Assembly (NCBI RefSeq): GCF_014905175.1
Contig: NC_057789.1
Span: 62,001-126,000, forward strand
Origin: Aphidius gifuensis
Lineage: Eukaryota > Arthropoda > Insecta > Hymenoptera > Braconidae
Direction: 5' to 3'
DNA: 64,000 nt
Part shown: one piece after another, positions 22,165 through 32,836 of the stretch
Position numbering within the stretch: position 1 is the first letter of the stretch
How the letters are laid out: every line of letters begins with the position of its first letter
Program-made: the position numbers and the translations under genes
Notes under the pieces: model-generated
What the model was told of the DNA's origin: nothing
Databases searched by the model: none
The model's input: the letters and a program-made list of their open reading frames with translations, nothing else

Positions 22165-25146
22165 ATGAGTCTTTCTGCAAAAGAAGTTCAATGGTCACCA
22201 GTACATAATAATAAATTTATTACCTGGGGAACTGAAATATGCCTGTATGAAGTTGGTCCTCTCAAGGAAATTGTTCGTCAATCATGTAAGCATTATATTG
22301 TTGTTGTTTTTTTTATCATGAATAATAATAATAGGAAATATTAATTTATAGGTATTAAAATAAGTGAGAAAACAGTTGCTCATTTATTGGCAACAAATAC
22401 AAATCATCAATATATAAAATGTATTGATATTTATCCACAACCAGAACCAGATATATTACTTGCTGTTGGTCAAGCTAATGGTAAAGTTGTACTAACAACA
22501 TTTGGACCAACAGCATTTGATTCACTTGGTTTAACTGGCAAAGAATTAACTCCAAAACATGCAAGATGTTGTAATGCAGTATCATGGAATCCAGTTGATC
22601 CAAATTTAATTGTATGTGGTTTAGATAAATATCGTTCAGATCATTCAATATTATTATGGGATGTATTAAAATTACCAAGTACTAATCATTCAAATAATAA
22701 TAATGGACAAACAACAGATATTTCAACATCAACAACATCAACAATAATACGTCCAATTGCTGAAGCTTGTATATCAGAAACAGCACATTCAATTGCTTGG
22801 TTTAATAATGAATCACGTTGTCTTATTGCTGGTCTTAATAATAAATATTTAAAAATGATTGATTTTCGTGATTCAAATAAAATTGTTAATACAACATCAT
22901 CAAAAGCTGTATATAGTGTTGCTATTAATCCACATAATTATTATCATCTTGTATCACATTATGATAATCAAATAACAATATGGGATACAAGATATTTTGA
23001 AAAACCATTATTAACTTTAACACAAAATCGTCCAATAATTAAAGTATTATGGTGTCCAACAAGACGTAATTTATTGGGTTCATTACAAAAAGATTCAAAT
23101 GTACTTCATTTACATGATATACAACATTGTGGATCAGCTGTTGGTGCTGATGAAACTGAACCAGGTGCACTTGAACGTACAGTTGCACCACCATCATGGT
23201 TATCACCAACAAGTTTTTCATGGCATCCAAATAATATTAATAGATTATTAGGTCTATCAATAAAAGGTACAACTGATTATACTGTTTGTGAAAGAATAAC
23301 ATTAAATTGGTCAACACGTTCACATTTATCATGGAATCATGCATCAAAAACATTTAAATATGTCAGTAGTAGTGATAGTATTTATGATACATTTGATGAT
23401 ATTGCAATATTAACTAAAAAACGTGCAATATCAGAGTATGGTTTATTATCGGAATTGGCATCAAATGGTGAACTTGCTGAAAATAATGGATTAAAAAATT
23501 TATGGCAATGGTTATATTTAAGTCGTTCATTGGTTGAAGATGGAACAATAATATCACATGATAATAAACATCCAGGTGTTAGAAGTGTTCTTAAACTTGA
23601 TGATGCACAATTTTACAACAACAACAATATAAATAACATAATAAATAATAACAATAGCAGTGGTGGTGGATTTATTAAATCAGATATTGTTAATAGATTA
23701 TGGATTGATATTGGTTCAATAAATCATACAGCTAAAATATATAAATCATCTGATCGTGATAAAGCATTACAGCTATGTGGTTGGAAATTTGAACAAAAAG
23801 AATCATCATCAATAAATACATATCATAATAATGTATTTTTAGAAAGATTAGAAAGAGAAGGTGCATATGCACGTGCAACAGCAATATCTGTATTTAATCT
23901 TTGTTTACGACAAGCAATTGATATATTAAATCGTGGTGCTGCTAAATTAAATGAATCAACAAATTTAAATATTGTTGCAATGGCATTATCTGGTTATTCA
24001 GAGGATAAAAATAGTATGTGGCGTGAATTATGTTTAAAATCAATAAATCAATTGACTGATCCATATTTAAGAGCAACATTTTCATTTTTAACTGCTGATA
24101 ATGATTCATATGATAATGTTCTAAATGAAAATGGTATTGCTGTTGAGGATCGTGTTGGTTTTGCATTAATGTTTTTATCTGATTCAAAATTAATTGATTA
24201 TTTAAAACGTATGACAATTAAATTAACAAATGAAGGTAATTTAGCATGTTTTTTATTAACTGGTGCAACACAAGATGGTATTAAATTATTAAATAAATAT
24301 CTTGATGTTACTGGTGATGTACAAAGTTGTTGTTTAATAGCAATACGTGCATTATCATCAAAATTATTACAAGATAATTCCGTACAATCATGGATAAATA
24401 ATTATCGTTCATTATTAGATGCATGGAAAATGTGGAATCAACGTGCACATTTTGATATTATAATGAGATTATCAACAAATGAAAAACCACCACAACAAGT
24501 TTATATATCATGTAATTTTTGTGGTAAAAGTATATCAGCATTTATGCAAGGTTTAAGAGGACCATTTGGTAGACTTGGTGGTACATCAAATAAATTAAAA
24601 ATGTCATCTTGTCCAAATTGTCGTAAACCATTACCAAGATGTGCTATTTGTTTAATGCACATGGGTACAGTTAGTGGTTTTCAAATGCCAAATGCTGCTG
24701 CTGCTGTTGCTGCTGCCGCTGCTGCTGCTGCATCATTATCATCATCATCATCATTATCATTATCATCATCATCATCATTAGCTGCAGCAGCAGCAGCAGC
24801 AGTTGCTGCAGCTACAGCTGCTGCTGCAGTTACAACAACCAACACTACTGCTACTGCTACTGCCACTGCCACCACCACCACCACATCATCAGCATCATCA
24901 TCATCATTGTCATCATCATCATCTTTGTCATTATCAACAACAACAGCAATTGCAGCAGCAGCAGCATCACTTGCTAATCGTAAAAATGATGATGGTAAAT
25001 TAACTGAATTTGGTAATTGGTTTACATGGTGTCAAACATGTAGACACGGTGGTCATACTGAACATATAACTCATTGGTTCAGACAACACACTGAATGTCC
25101 AGTGACATCTTGTACATGTAGATGTTTTTCACTTGATCCATTATAA
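22165..25146 (+). CDS. mio: GATOR2 subunit MIOS (missing oocyte homologue)
   Basis: MIOS is a WD40 and zinc-module subunit of GATOR2 in the amino-acid branch of TORC1 control; Drosophila mio is needed for oocyte fate. Two exons (22165-22285, 22352-25146) give 971 residues, against about 875 in human. The start MSLSAKEVQWSPVHNNKFI is followed by the conserved ILLAVGQANGKVVLTTFGP and PKHARCCNAVSWNPVDPNL. The propeller spans about 1-340, then an alpha-solenoid to about 755. The zinc region begins ISCNFCGKSI (about 761), CPNCRKPLPRCAICLMHMG, and ends CQTCRHGGHTEHITHWF and CPVTSCTCRCFSLDPL. Between the two zinc halves, residues about 821-914 are an Ala/Ser/Thr-rich insertion encoded by GCT, TCA, GCA and ACA repeats; human MIOS has only about 20 residues there. 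It lies 2.5 kb downstream of WDR24 on the same strand. Confidence 0.95.
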
Positions 25147-25673
25147 TTTTATTATTTTTATTTTTGTGCCAATAAGTAATTGTATTTATTTTTTTTTTGT
25201 GTAAAAATAATATTTAATTTTTAAAATGTTAAAAAATTCGAATGATAAAAGGGCGGTTAGTCTAAAACGGATGTTATGATTAATTTTTTTATTGACACAA
25301 ATCATCATTGATATTTGTCAAGGTTGCATTATTTTATAATAAATATAGGTATATTAAATTGATTAGTTTTTATAAATAAAATAATAATATATAAAATTTT
25401 TCAATGACTTTGTAATATATTTTATTTACTTATTCAAAGATAAAAAAAAAAAAAAAAAAAAAAAAATCATGTCATAACAAAAAGTAATGATAATAATAAT
25501 TAAGATAGTTATCGTCTGGATCTATTGAAAAAATAAATTTATTGTCTGTCATTGTCATTGTAATATGATTTGACATTTTTATTTTTTCATTTTTAATATT
25601 ATTATTATTTATATTTTTACATGAGTCCAGCTCAATAATTATTATTATTTTTATTTTTTTGTTGACCAAGTAT
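25147..25673. other. Intergenic between convergent MIOS and SWEET
   Basis: 3' flanks of both genes. It contains a 27-nt poly-A near 25441-25467 and TAA repeats. No coding frame. Confidence 0.5.
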
Positions 25674-26798
25674 TTATTCTTTCTTTTTGGATTCTTGTAA
25701 TTTTTTATCTGCATTGCTTGGATATATGACAAATAGTGATAATTGAACAATTTGAAGAGCCAATCCAACAACATTTTGAAACTGAAATAAATAAATATAA
25801 TTTATTTATTTGTATTATTATTATTATTGTTAATATAAAAAAACAAACTTACAATCATAAAATGATTTTCAAGAATAATTCCATAAAGAAGCCATTGAGA
25901 TGCAACAATTGTTCCCATGAGTATCATTGGAAATGGAAGTATATCTGTGTTTTTTGTGCGAATTATTTCTTTCTGAAAAAATAATAATAATAATAATTTA
26001 ATTGACAAAGTCAAAGTCAATTTGTTTGTCAAAGACTTACAAGATTAAATAATGGAGCACCAATTAATAAAAATAAAACAACAGTAATTAATAGTCCCCA
26101 TCTGAATTCAAGTTTGTCTGGATCTTCGAGCCATGCATATGTTAAAAATCCAATTGTAATTGCCATAACTGTAGCAAATGTCTTGACTAATTCCCTCTAA
26201 AAAATTAAATAATAATAATAATCATTATTAGTTGGTAGAAAAAAATAAAAAAATAAAATAAATTAAAAATTACCTTATTTGGTGTGTAGAGAAAAAAAAA
26301 GATAACGTAAAAAATGCTTATCGTTAAACCAAAAACGTTGACACTAATCATAGCTGTGTCCTTCATTAGTAAAGCATAGACTAGCATGAGCATTCCCCTG
26401 AAATATAAATTTATAATATATTTTTTAATATTACAATACAAAAATTCTTAATTTCTTATCACTTTCAAGTTTTTTGATACTCACATTCCAATACCTCCAA
26501 CAAATGGAATTGGATCTTTTCCTTCAGCAGTGCCTTGCTTGTAAATATCTCGACAGACGAGCCTGCATAGAAAAATAAATAAATAAATAAAAATTTAAAT
26601 AAATACATTGAAATAAAAAAATCAAACAAGGACATTTCCATACATATTATTGATCAATAATTACTATACAAAATATCCTTAAAATTTTTAAATTTAAAAT
26701 TCAATTAATTATCTTGCTTACATTCCCGAAAACATTTGTGCCATGGTGCAAACAGAAGCTGTTGTACCAACAACATCCTTGTAATCAGCAAGACCCAT
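25674..26798 (-). CDS. slv: SWEET sugar transporter (saliva-type)
   Basis: SWEETs are seven-helix facilitators moving sugars across plasma or Golgi membranes. Six exons (26798-26722, 26562-26485, 26397-26274, 26196-26041, 25972-25853, 25781-25674) give 220 residues, the normal length of the single insect SWEET1. The two MtN3/saliva triple-helix repeats are visible. The first has TTASVCTMAQMFSGM, the motif CRDIYKQGTAEGKDPIPFV and MLMLVYALLM. The second has the pairing motif REIIRT-like KEIIRTKNTDILPFPMILMG and SQWLLYGIIL. The C-terminus is short and Lys-rich (SKKKE). All joins keep frame. It is divergent from RpL8, with 960 bp between the start codons. The assignment is firm; the sugar transported is not deducible. 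Confidence 0.95.
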
Positions 26799-27758
26799 TT
26801 TTATAATTATAAATAATAATAATAATAATATTTAATAATTATGAAAAAAAAAAGAAGAAGAAAAATGTATAATTGTCACACCCACTGCTACGATCCACTG
26901 CGGTCAACAATCAACAATCAACTGAACTGACTGAGCACTGCAGTGGAGAAGTCAGGAAAAGCAGTGGAGCACCGAGCATTGAGCAATGAGCATCCACCAC
27001 CACGACCAGGCGAAAAACGTGTTAAAAATTTTATATAAGTATTTAATAAAAAAAATACACAACCAAACAGGTTGTATGTATAATGTGCTATATCTATTAT
27101 CTATACTATGGGTACATAATACATATGTATTTACTCATATGAGTATGTATTTACAATTTTACATGGAGTCTATTTAAAATTTAAAAAAAAAACAAATAAA
27201 TAAGGTAGAAATCTACTTGACTAAGAATATAATGTTAAATATGCTCAACAGAGGGGCTTTAGGCGGCTTGCAGTAGAGTGGGTATACCACTCTACTTGCA
27301 GCGGCTTGAAAATGCTTGAAAATAATAATAATGCGCCTCTGAAAAAAATGAAGTCAGTCGCAAATCGGACTTGATAAATTCTTTTTATTCCTGCGACTTG
27401 TTGGGTACGTTGAATGTTTTTTTCATCTTTATTATATCTTTTAAAATCATAAAATAAATAATACATCAATTATTAAAAATGACAAATAATTATTAATAAA
27501 TAATTAGTATTAATATTTTTATAAATATTTCAATATAAATTGTTCAATATGATTGCTTTATTAATTAGTGATTTGTAGTGTTTTATTTTGAGGTTAATAA
27601 TTCAAGTGATGGACCTATTGATTTACACGTGTTTTATGTCACTAAATTATTATTAATAATAATAATAATAATAATAAACATAATAATAATTATATTGTCT
27701 TGTTACTTGAATTGTGTAGTTTTTTTATTAATTAATTTTTTTTTTTATAGATTGAGTC
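26799..27758. promoter_or_regulatory. Divergent promoter region SWEET / RpL8, with RpL8 5'-UTR exon and intron
   Basis: Around 26880-27000 there is a GC-richer, repetitive patch (CACTGC / GCAGTGGAG / CAACTGAACTGACTGAGC motifs) close to the SWEET start. A perfect hairpin lies at 27273-27295. A T/C-rich stretch at about 27380-27391 (ttctttttattcc) looks like a TOP-type initiator. A strong donor GTACGTTG follows at 27405. The acceptor TTTTATAG at 27749-27750 is 8 nt before the RpL8 ATG. I therefore infer a short non-coding first exon of RpL8 at about 27380-27404. Confidence 0.5.
27273..27295. repeat. Perfect inverted repeat upstream of RpL8
   Basis: Nine-base arms GTAGAGTGG and CCACTCTAC separated by GTATA. 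It lies about 100 bp upstream of the inferred RpL8 transcription start. No such motif is known to me in ribosomal protein promoters. Confidence 0.6.
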
Positions 27759-28927
27759 ATGGGTCGCGTTATCAGAGCCCAACGTAAAGGTGCTGGTTCT
27801 GTCTTCAGAGCCCACACCAAAAAAAGGAAGGGAGCACCAAAACTCCGTTCACTTGATTTTTCTGAAAGACATGGATATATCAAGGGTGTTGTCAGGGTAA
27901 TTAAACATTATTTTTTTATATTAAAATGATATATGTTATCAATCAAACAAACACACAAATTAATCATATCATAAAATTACAGGACATAATCCATGACCCA
28001 GGTCGTGGTGCTCCTCTAGCTGTGGTTCACTTTCGTGATCCATATAAATTCAAGACACGAAAAGAATTATTCATTGCCCCAGAAGGCATGTACACAGGAC
28101 AGTTTTTGTACTGTGGAAAGAAAGGTAATTATCACAAGACTCAAGTAGTTATCAACATCATCATCATTATTGTTGTTAATAATAATAATTTAATTAATTT
28201 TGTTGTTTTACTTTAGCCAATCTTCAAATTGGCAACGTGATGCCAGTTGGTACCATGCCTGAAGGTACCATTGTGTGTAACTTGGAGGAAAAGACCGGTG
28301 ACCGAGGTCGTCTTGCTCGTGCATCTGGCAATTACGCTACTGTCATCGCTCACAATCAAGACAGTAAAAAAACACGTGTCAAGTTACCTTCTGGTGCAAA
28401 GAAGGTTATTCCATCAAATAACCGTGCTATGGTTGGAATAGTTGCTGGTGGTGGTCGTATTGACAAACCAATCCTCAAGGCTGGTCGTGCTTACCACAAA
28501 TACAAGGTCAAGCGTAACTGCTGGCCAAAGGTACGTTATATTTTATTTTATCTAATTTCATTTTATCAACATCAACATCAATAATAATTTAAATGATGCT
28601 TTATGACATTTGAAACCTGAATATTATTGTGTGGAAAATTTAAACGACTGATTTATTATTTATTTACTTATAAAATACATCAGCAACAACAAAAACAAAA
28701 ACAACAACATGATTTTTCTAAATAAACATTGAATTTTTTGATTCTAGGTTCGTGGTGTTGCTATGAACCCCGTTGAACATCCCCATGGTGGTGGTAACCA
28801 TCAACATATTGGTAAAGCTTCCACAGTTAAACGTGGAACATCAGCTGGTAGAAAGATTGGTCTTATTGCTGCTAGACGTACCGGTAGAATCCGTGGAGGA
28901 AAATCAGACACCAAGAAAGACGATTAG
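27759..28927 (+). CDS. RpL8: Ribosomal protein L8 (uL2)
   Basis: uL2 is a core protein of the 60S subunit near the peptidyl-transferase centre. Four exons (27759-27896, 27983-28124, 28217-28530, 28748-28927) give 257 residues, exactly the usual animal length. Diagnostic segments are MGRVIRAQRKGAGSVFRAH, DIIHDPGRGAPLAVVHFRDP, ASGNYATVIAHN and the C-terminal MNPVEHPHGGGNHQHIGK, which includes the conserved histidine loop. The coding sequence is visibly less AT-biased than that of neighbours (many GTC, AAG, CGT codons), as expected for a highly expressed gene. Intron 3 holds a possible C/D-box snoRNA. Confidence 0.98.
28583..28662 (+). ncRNA. Candidate C/D-box snoRNA in RpL8 intron 3
   Basis: A C-like box ATGATGC (28593-28599, one mismatch to RTGATGA), a D' CTGA (28617-28620) and a D box CTGA (28648-28651) lie in order, flanked by short complementary AT sequences. 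Ribosomal-protein introns commonly host snoRNAs. The C-box mismatch, the AT-only stem and the lack of a verified rRNA target keep this weak. Confidence 0.25.
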
Positions 28928-29862
28928 GTCTAATAACATTTATTGTCAAATATGAAATATAAAAAACGAAAAAAAATTTTAATAAATTACAAAAAAAACA
29001 AATATCCAATCATTGCTGTTGTTGAATTATTAATTATTATTATTAAATCATCATTTTCCATCATTGAATATAAAAATCAAAAAAAAATTTATTAATTAAC
29101 CGGATATTCTCTTTCTACCATTGTTTCTAGAAAAAAAAAAAAAAAAAAATTATATTTGTTATGTACGGCCATTTTGCATTGATATTTATTTTCTGTCTTT
29201 TTTTATCTTGTTGAAATCTCGACTCGGCAAATATCATGTGTCTCACTCTTTTCCATCTAGAACAAGCCACCAGTCCACCACACAACTACACTGCTATTAC
29301 ATGTGTATGTGTGTATGTGTGACTTGGAAAAACCCCCACTTAAAATATTTGTGCCTCACGATTGCATCGAGCTTCCTTTGTGTCAGCACTAGCGCGGCGA
29401 GTCTGCCGAAAGGTGATTTAGAAATAAAACTTGTAAAGAGGAAAAAAAAAAAAAAAAAAAACCCAGTGTGAACTCTTAAAATAATATATATAAAATATTA
29501 AAATAAAAAGCCACTTTAAGTGTATTAATTATTATTAATTAATTAATAAACCAAGTGTCTGTTAATTAACAATTTGTTGTTATTTAAGTTTGAGTTCGAC
29601 GATACATACCAACCACTGAAAATTATTAAATTTTTTTCTTTTTTTTTTTTTTTTATAGGAAAAAAGAATCTCTTGGTTTTTAAAACATTTATAATATATA
29701 AATAATAAATTACGACGATTAAACAAACATTAAAAAACAAAACTTTGTCAAACAAAGTTTAAACGTGTGACAAAACGATTCAATAATTTTCATTTTATTG
29801 AATTTTATAAAAAAAAAGTAAAAAAAAAACAGAAGATCATATACGCACCGAGGCGGAATAAT
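28928..29862. other. Intergenic: RpL8 3' flank and DDX3 5' flank
   Basis: Poly-A and poly-T runs surround a GC-richer part at about 29215-29415 (ctcgactcggcaaat; gcgcggcgagtctgccg), which is probably the DDX3 promoter or first-exon area. A long poly-A occurs at about 29441-29460. No coding frame is convincing; the one open stretch here reads through poly-A. Confidence 0.45.
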
Positions 29863-32836
29863 ATGAGTAATGCAGCCAACCAAAATGGATCAGGTCTAGA
29901 GCAGCAGGTAATTTATATATATTTTTGTTTATTTAATTTTTGTAAGATTAATTAATTTGTATTGGTTCCAAGTAAATTGTTGTCAAGGAAAAACCAAGTT
30001 TGTCTGACAACTATTCCGCCATTATGCTCATTTCCCCCCTTCCTCAACATTTGACCCACAATGCAGCGTGCTTTTATATCTCTACCTTTTTTTTATTTTA
30101 AAAATATAACATCTCTTTATTTAATCAAATTAATATTAATATTATTAATTAAATTTAATATCAAATGTCAAAATCATAGCTCATACTGTGTCAAATGTTG
30201 AATTATTATTTTCATGATATTTTTCATGACATCCATTTATCTCAAAATGGCGTCGATTAATTCATGGAATTTTCGACAACCACGCATATATTTTATCCTT
30301 TTTTTTTATTTATTTATTTTTTTATTATTTTATGATTACTCACATGGATATTAGGCTTAAGTTATGATTGCGGGGGAAAATATATTTAAATATTTGATTT
30401 TTCATTTAATTTTTCTATAATAATATATACTTGCATAAATCATAAAAATAATAATAATAATATATTTTTAAAATTTATTTTAATTTTTTATTTGAAAAAT
30501 TAAAAAAAAAAAAAAAAACAGATAGCTGGTCTGGACTTGCAGGATTCCCGCCAACCAAGTGGGAATCGCTACGTTCCACCGCATTTACGCAACAAGTCCA
30601 GTAAGTATTATAAATAAACAATTAGTACAATTATTATTATTAGGTATATTAATTGAATTAATTTTATTTTTGTATAGGTAACGGACCTACAGTGAGTGAA
30701 AATAATCCTTCATCAAATTCACGCTCATCATTTGGTGATAGAGATAATCGTGGTGGACGTGGTGGTAGTAGTGGAGGTGATTCTGATCGTAATTCATCAT
30801 ACAGAGATATACGTGTTGCTGGTGGTCGTGATGTCGATTTTGGAAGTTTCAGCGGTGGACGAAATAATCGTCGTCCCCAAGAAAATGGTTACAATGGTGG
30901 AGGAGGATCACGTGGTTATGGCAATGATCGGAGCAACAACATGGGAGGAAATAGTAGTGGAAATGATCGTTGGCCGGATCAAACAAAAAACGATCGTTGG
31001 CAAGAAAACAAAAATGACTCACGAATGGGTGGTGGAAGATGGAAGGACGATAACGAGGGAGGTGGTGGTGGCGGTGGATACAATGGCAACAACAATCACA
31101 ACAACAACAACAACAATAATTCCCGAGGTGGTGGTAGAAGAACTGAAGATTGGACAATACCCACCAGCCGTGACGAACGTCTTGAAATTGAATTATTTGG
31201 TACAGGTAATACTGGTATTAATTTTAGTAAATATGAGGATATACCTGTTGAGGCAACTGGTGATAATATACCAGGACACATCACAACATTTGATGAAGTT
31301 AAGCTGACAGAAATAATAAAAAATAGTATAACATTAGCTGGTTATGATACACCAACACCAGTACAAAAATATGCAATACCAATAATAATTGGTCATCGTG
31401 ATGTTATGGCATGTGCACAAACTGGTTCTGGTAAAACAGCAGCATTTTTAGTACCAATATTAAATCAAATATATGAAGGTGGACCACGTCCACCACCAGC
31501 ATCAGCAAGTAATGGTCGTCGTAAACAATATCCACTTGGTCTTGTATTGGCACCAACACGTGAATTAGCAACTCAAATATATGATGAAGCACGTAAATTT
31601 GCATATCGTTCACGTATGAGACCAGCAGTTGTTTATGGTGGTTCAAATATTGGTGATCAAATGCGTGAACTTGATCGTGGTTGTCATTTATTAGTTGCAA
31701 CACCAGGACGTCTTGTTGATATGCTTGGACGTGGTAAAATTGGTTTACATAATTGTCGTTATCTTGTACTTGATGAAGCTGATCGTATGTTGGATATGGG
31801 TTTTGAGCCACAAATACGTAGAATTGTTGAAGAAGATCAAATGCCACCAACTGGTGATCGACAAACATTAATGTTTTCAGCAACATTTCCAAAAGAAATA
31901 CAAATGCTTGCACGTGATTTTTTAAATAATTATATATTTCTTGCTGTTGGTAGAGTTGGTTCAACATCTGAAAATATAACACAAAAAATTGTATGGGTTG
32001 AAGAACATGATAAACGTTCATATTTACTTGATTTATTATCAGTTAATGATTATAATGAACCATCTGAATCATTGACACTTGTATTTGTTGAAACTAAAAA
32101 AGGTGCTGATACACTTGAAGAATTTTTATCACAAATGAATTATCCAGTAACAAGTATACATGGTGATCGTACACAACGTGAAAGAGAAGATGCATTAAAA
32201 CGTTTTAGAAATGGTAAATCACCAATATTGGTTGCAACAGCTGTTGCTGCACGTGGTCTTGATATACCACATGTTAAACATGTTATTAATTTTGATTTAC
32301 CTGGTGATGTTGAAGAATATGTACATCGTATTGGTCGTACTGGTAGAATGGGTAATTTAGGTCTTGCAACATCATTCTTTAATGGTAAAAATCATAATTT
32401 AGTTAGAGATTTAGTATCATTATTGACTGAAGCTAATCAAGAATTACCACCATGGCTTGATACCATGCACACTGATGTTAGATCTGGTGGTGGAGGTGGT
32501 AGTGGTGGTGGTTCATCAAGAAGACCACCTGGTGGAAGTAAAGGTGGTGGTCGTTTTGCAAGTGGTTTTGGTGCACGTGATTATCGTCAAACACCTGGTT
32601 CAGGAATGAATAGAAGCAATGGACCACCTGGTAGACCTGGTGGTTATGGAGGTTAATATTAATTGATATATTTATAATTTATTTATAATTTATTTGTAAT
32701 ACTAATTTTTTATTTTTTCAAATAATCAAAAGGTGGTCATGGAGGTGGATATGGTGGCAACTATGGCTCGTCATATGGCTCAAGCAACAATGGCGGTGGT
32801 GGTGGTGGTGGTGGTACCGACTGGTGGGGAAAATAA
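29863..32836 (+). CDS. bel: DEAD-box RNA helicase, DDX3/belle family
   Basis: An ATP-dependent RNA helicase acting in translation initiation and RNP remodelling. Four exons (29863-29907, 30522-30600, 30678-32651, 32733-32836) give 733 residues. The N-terminus has AGLDLQDSRQ and RYVPPHLRNK, the DDX3-specific conserved stretch. An RG/GG- and Asn-rich linker follows. The helicase core carries the Q-motif region (PTPVQKYAIP), Walker A AQTGSGKTAAF (near residue 290), PTRELA, DEAD (near 405), SATFPKEIQ, and HRIGRTGRMG. The C-terminus is Gly/Ser-rich and ends DWWGK, the conserved DDX3 tail, supplied by the last exon. If the last intron is retained, translation stops one codon into it and the DWWG tail is lost. 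Intron 1 is about 614 nt, the longest of the gene, and contains a YY1-like AAAATGGCG. Confidence 0.96.

Noticed and set aside
24681..24884. Ala/Asp-rich open frame antisense to MIOS
   Set aside because: It arises from the complement of GCT/TCA microsatellites within the MIOS coding exon.
29121..29471. 116-codon open frame upstream of DDX3
   Set aside because: Begins and ends in poly-A (Lys runs), no recognisable domain, and lies in the inferred 5' flank.
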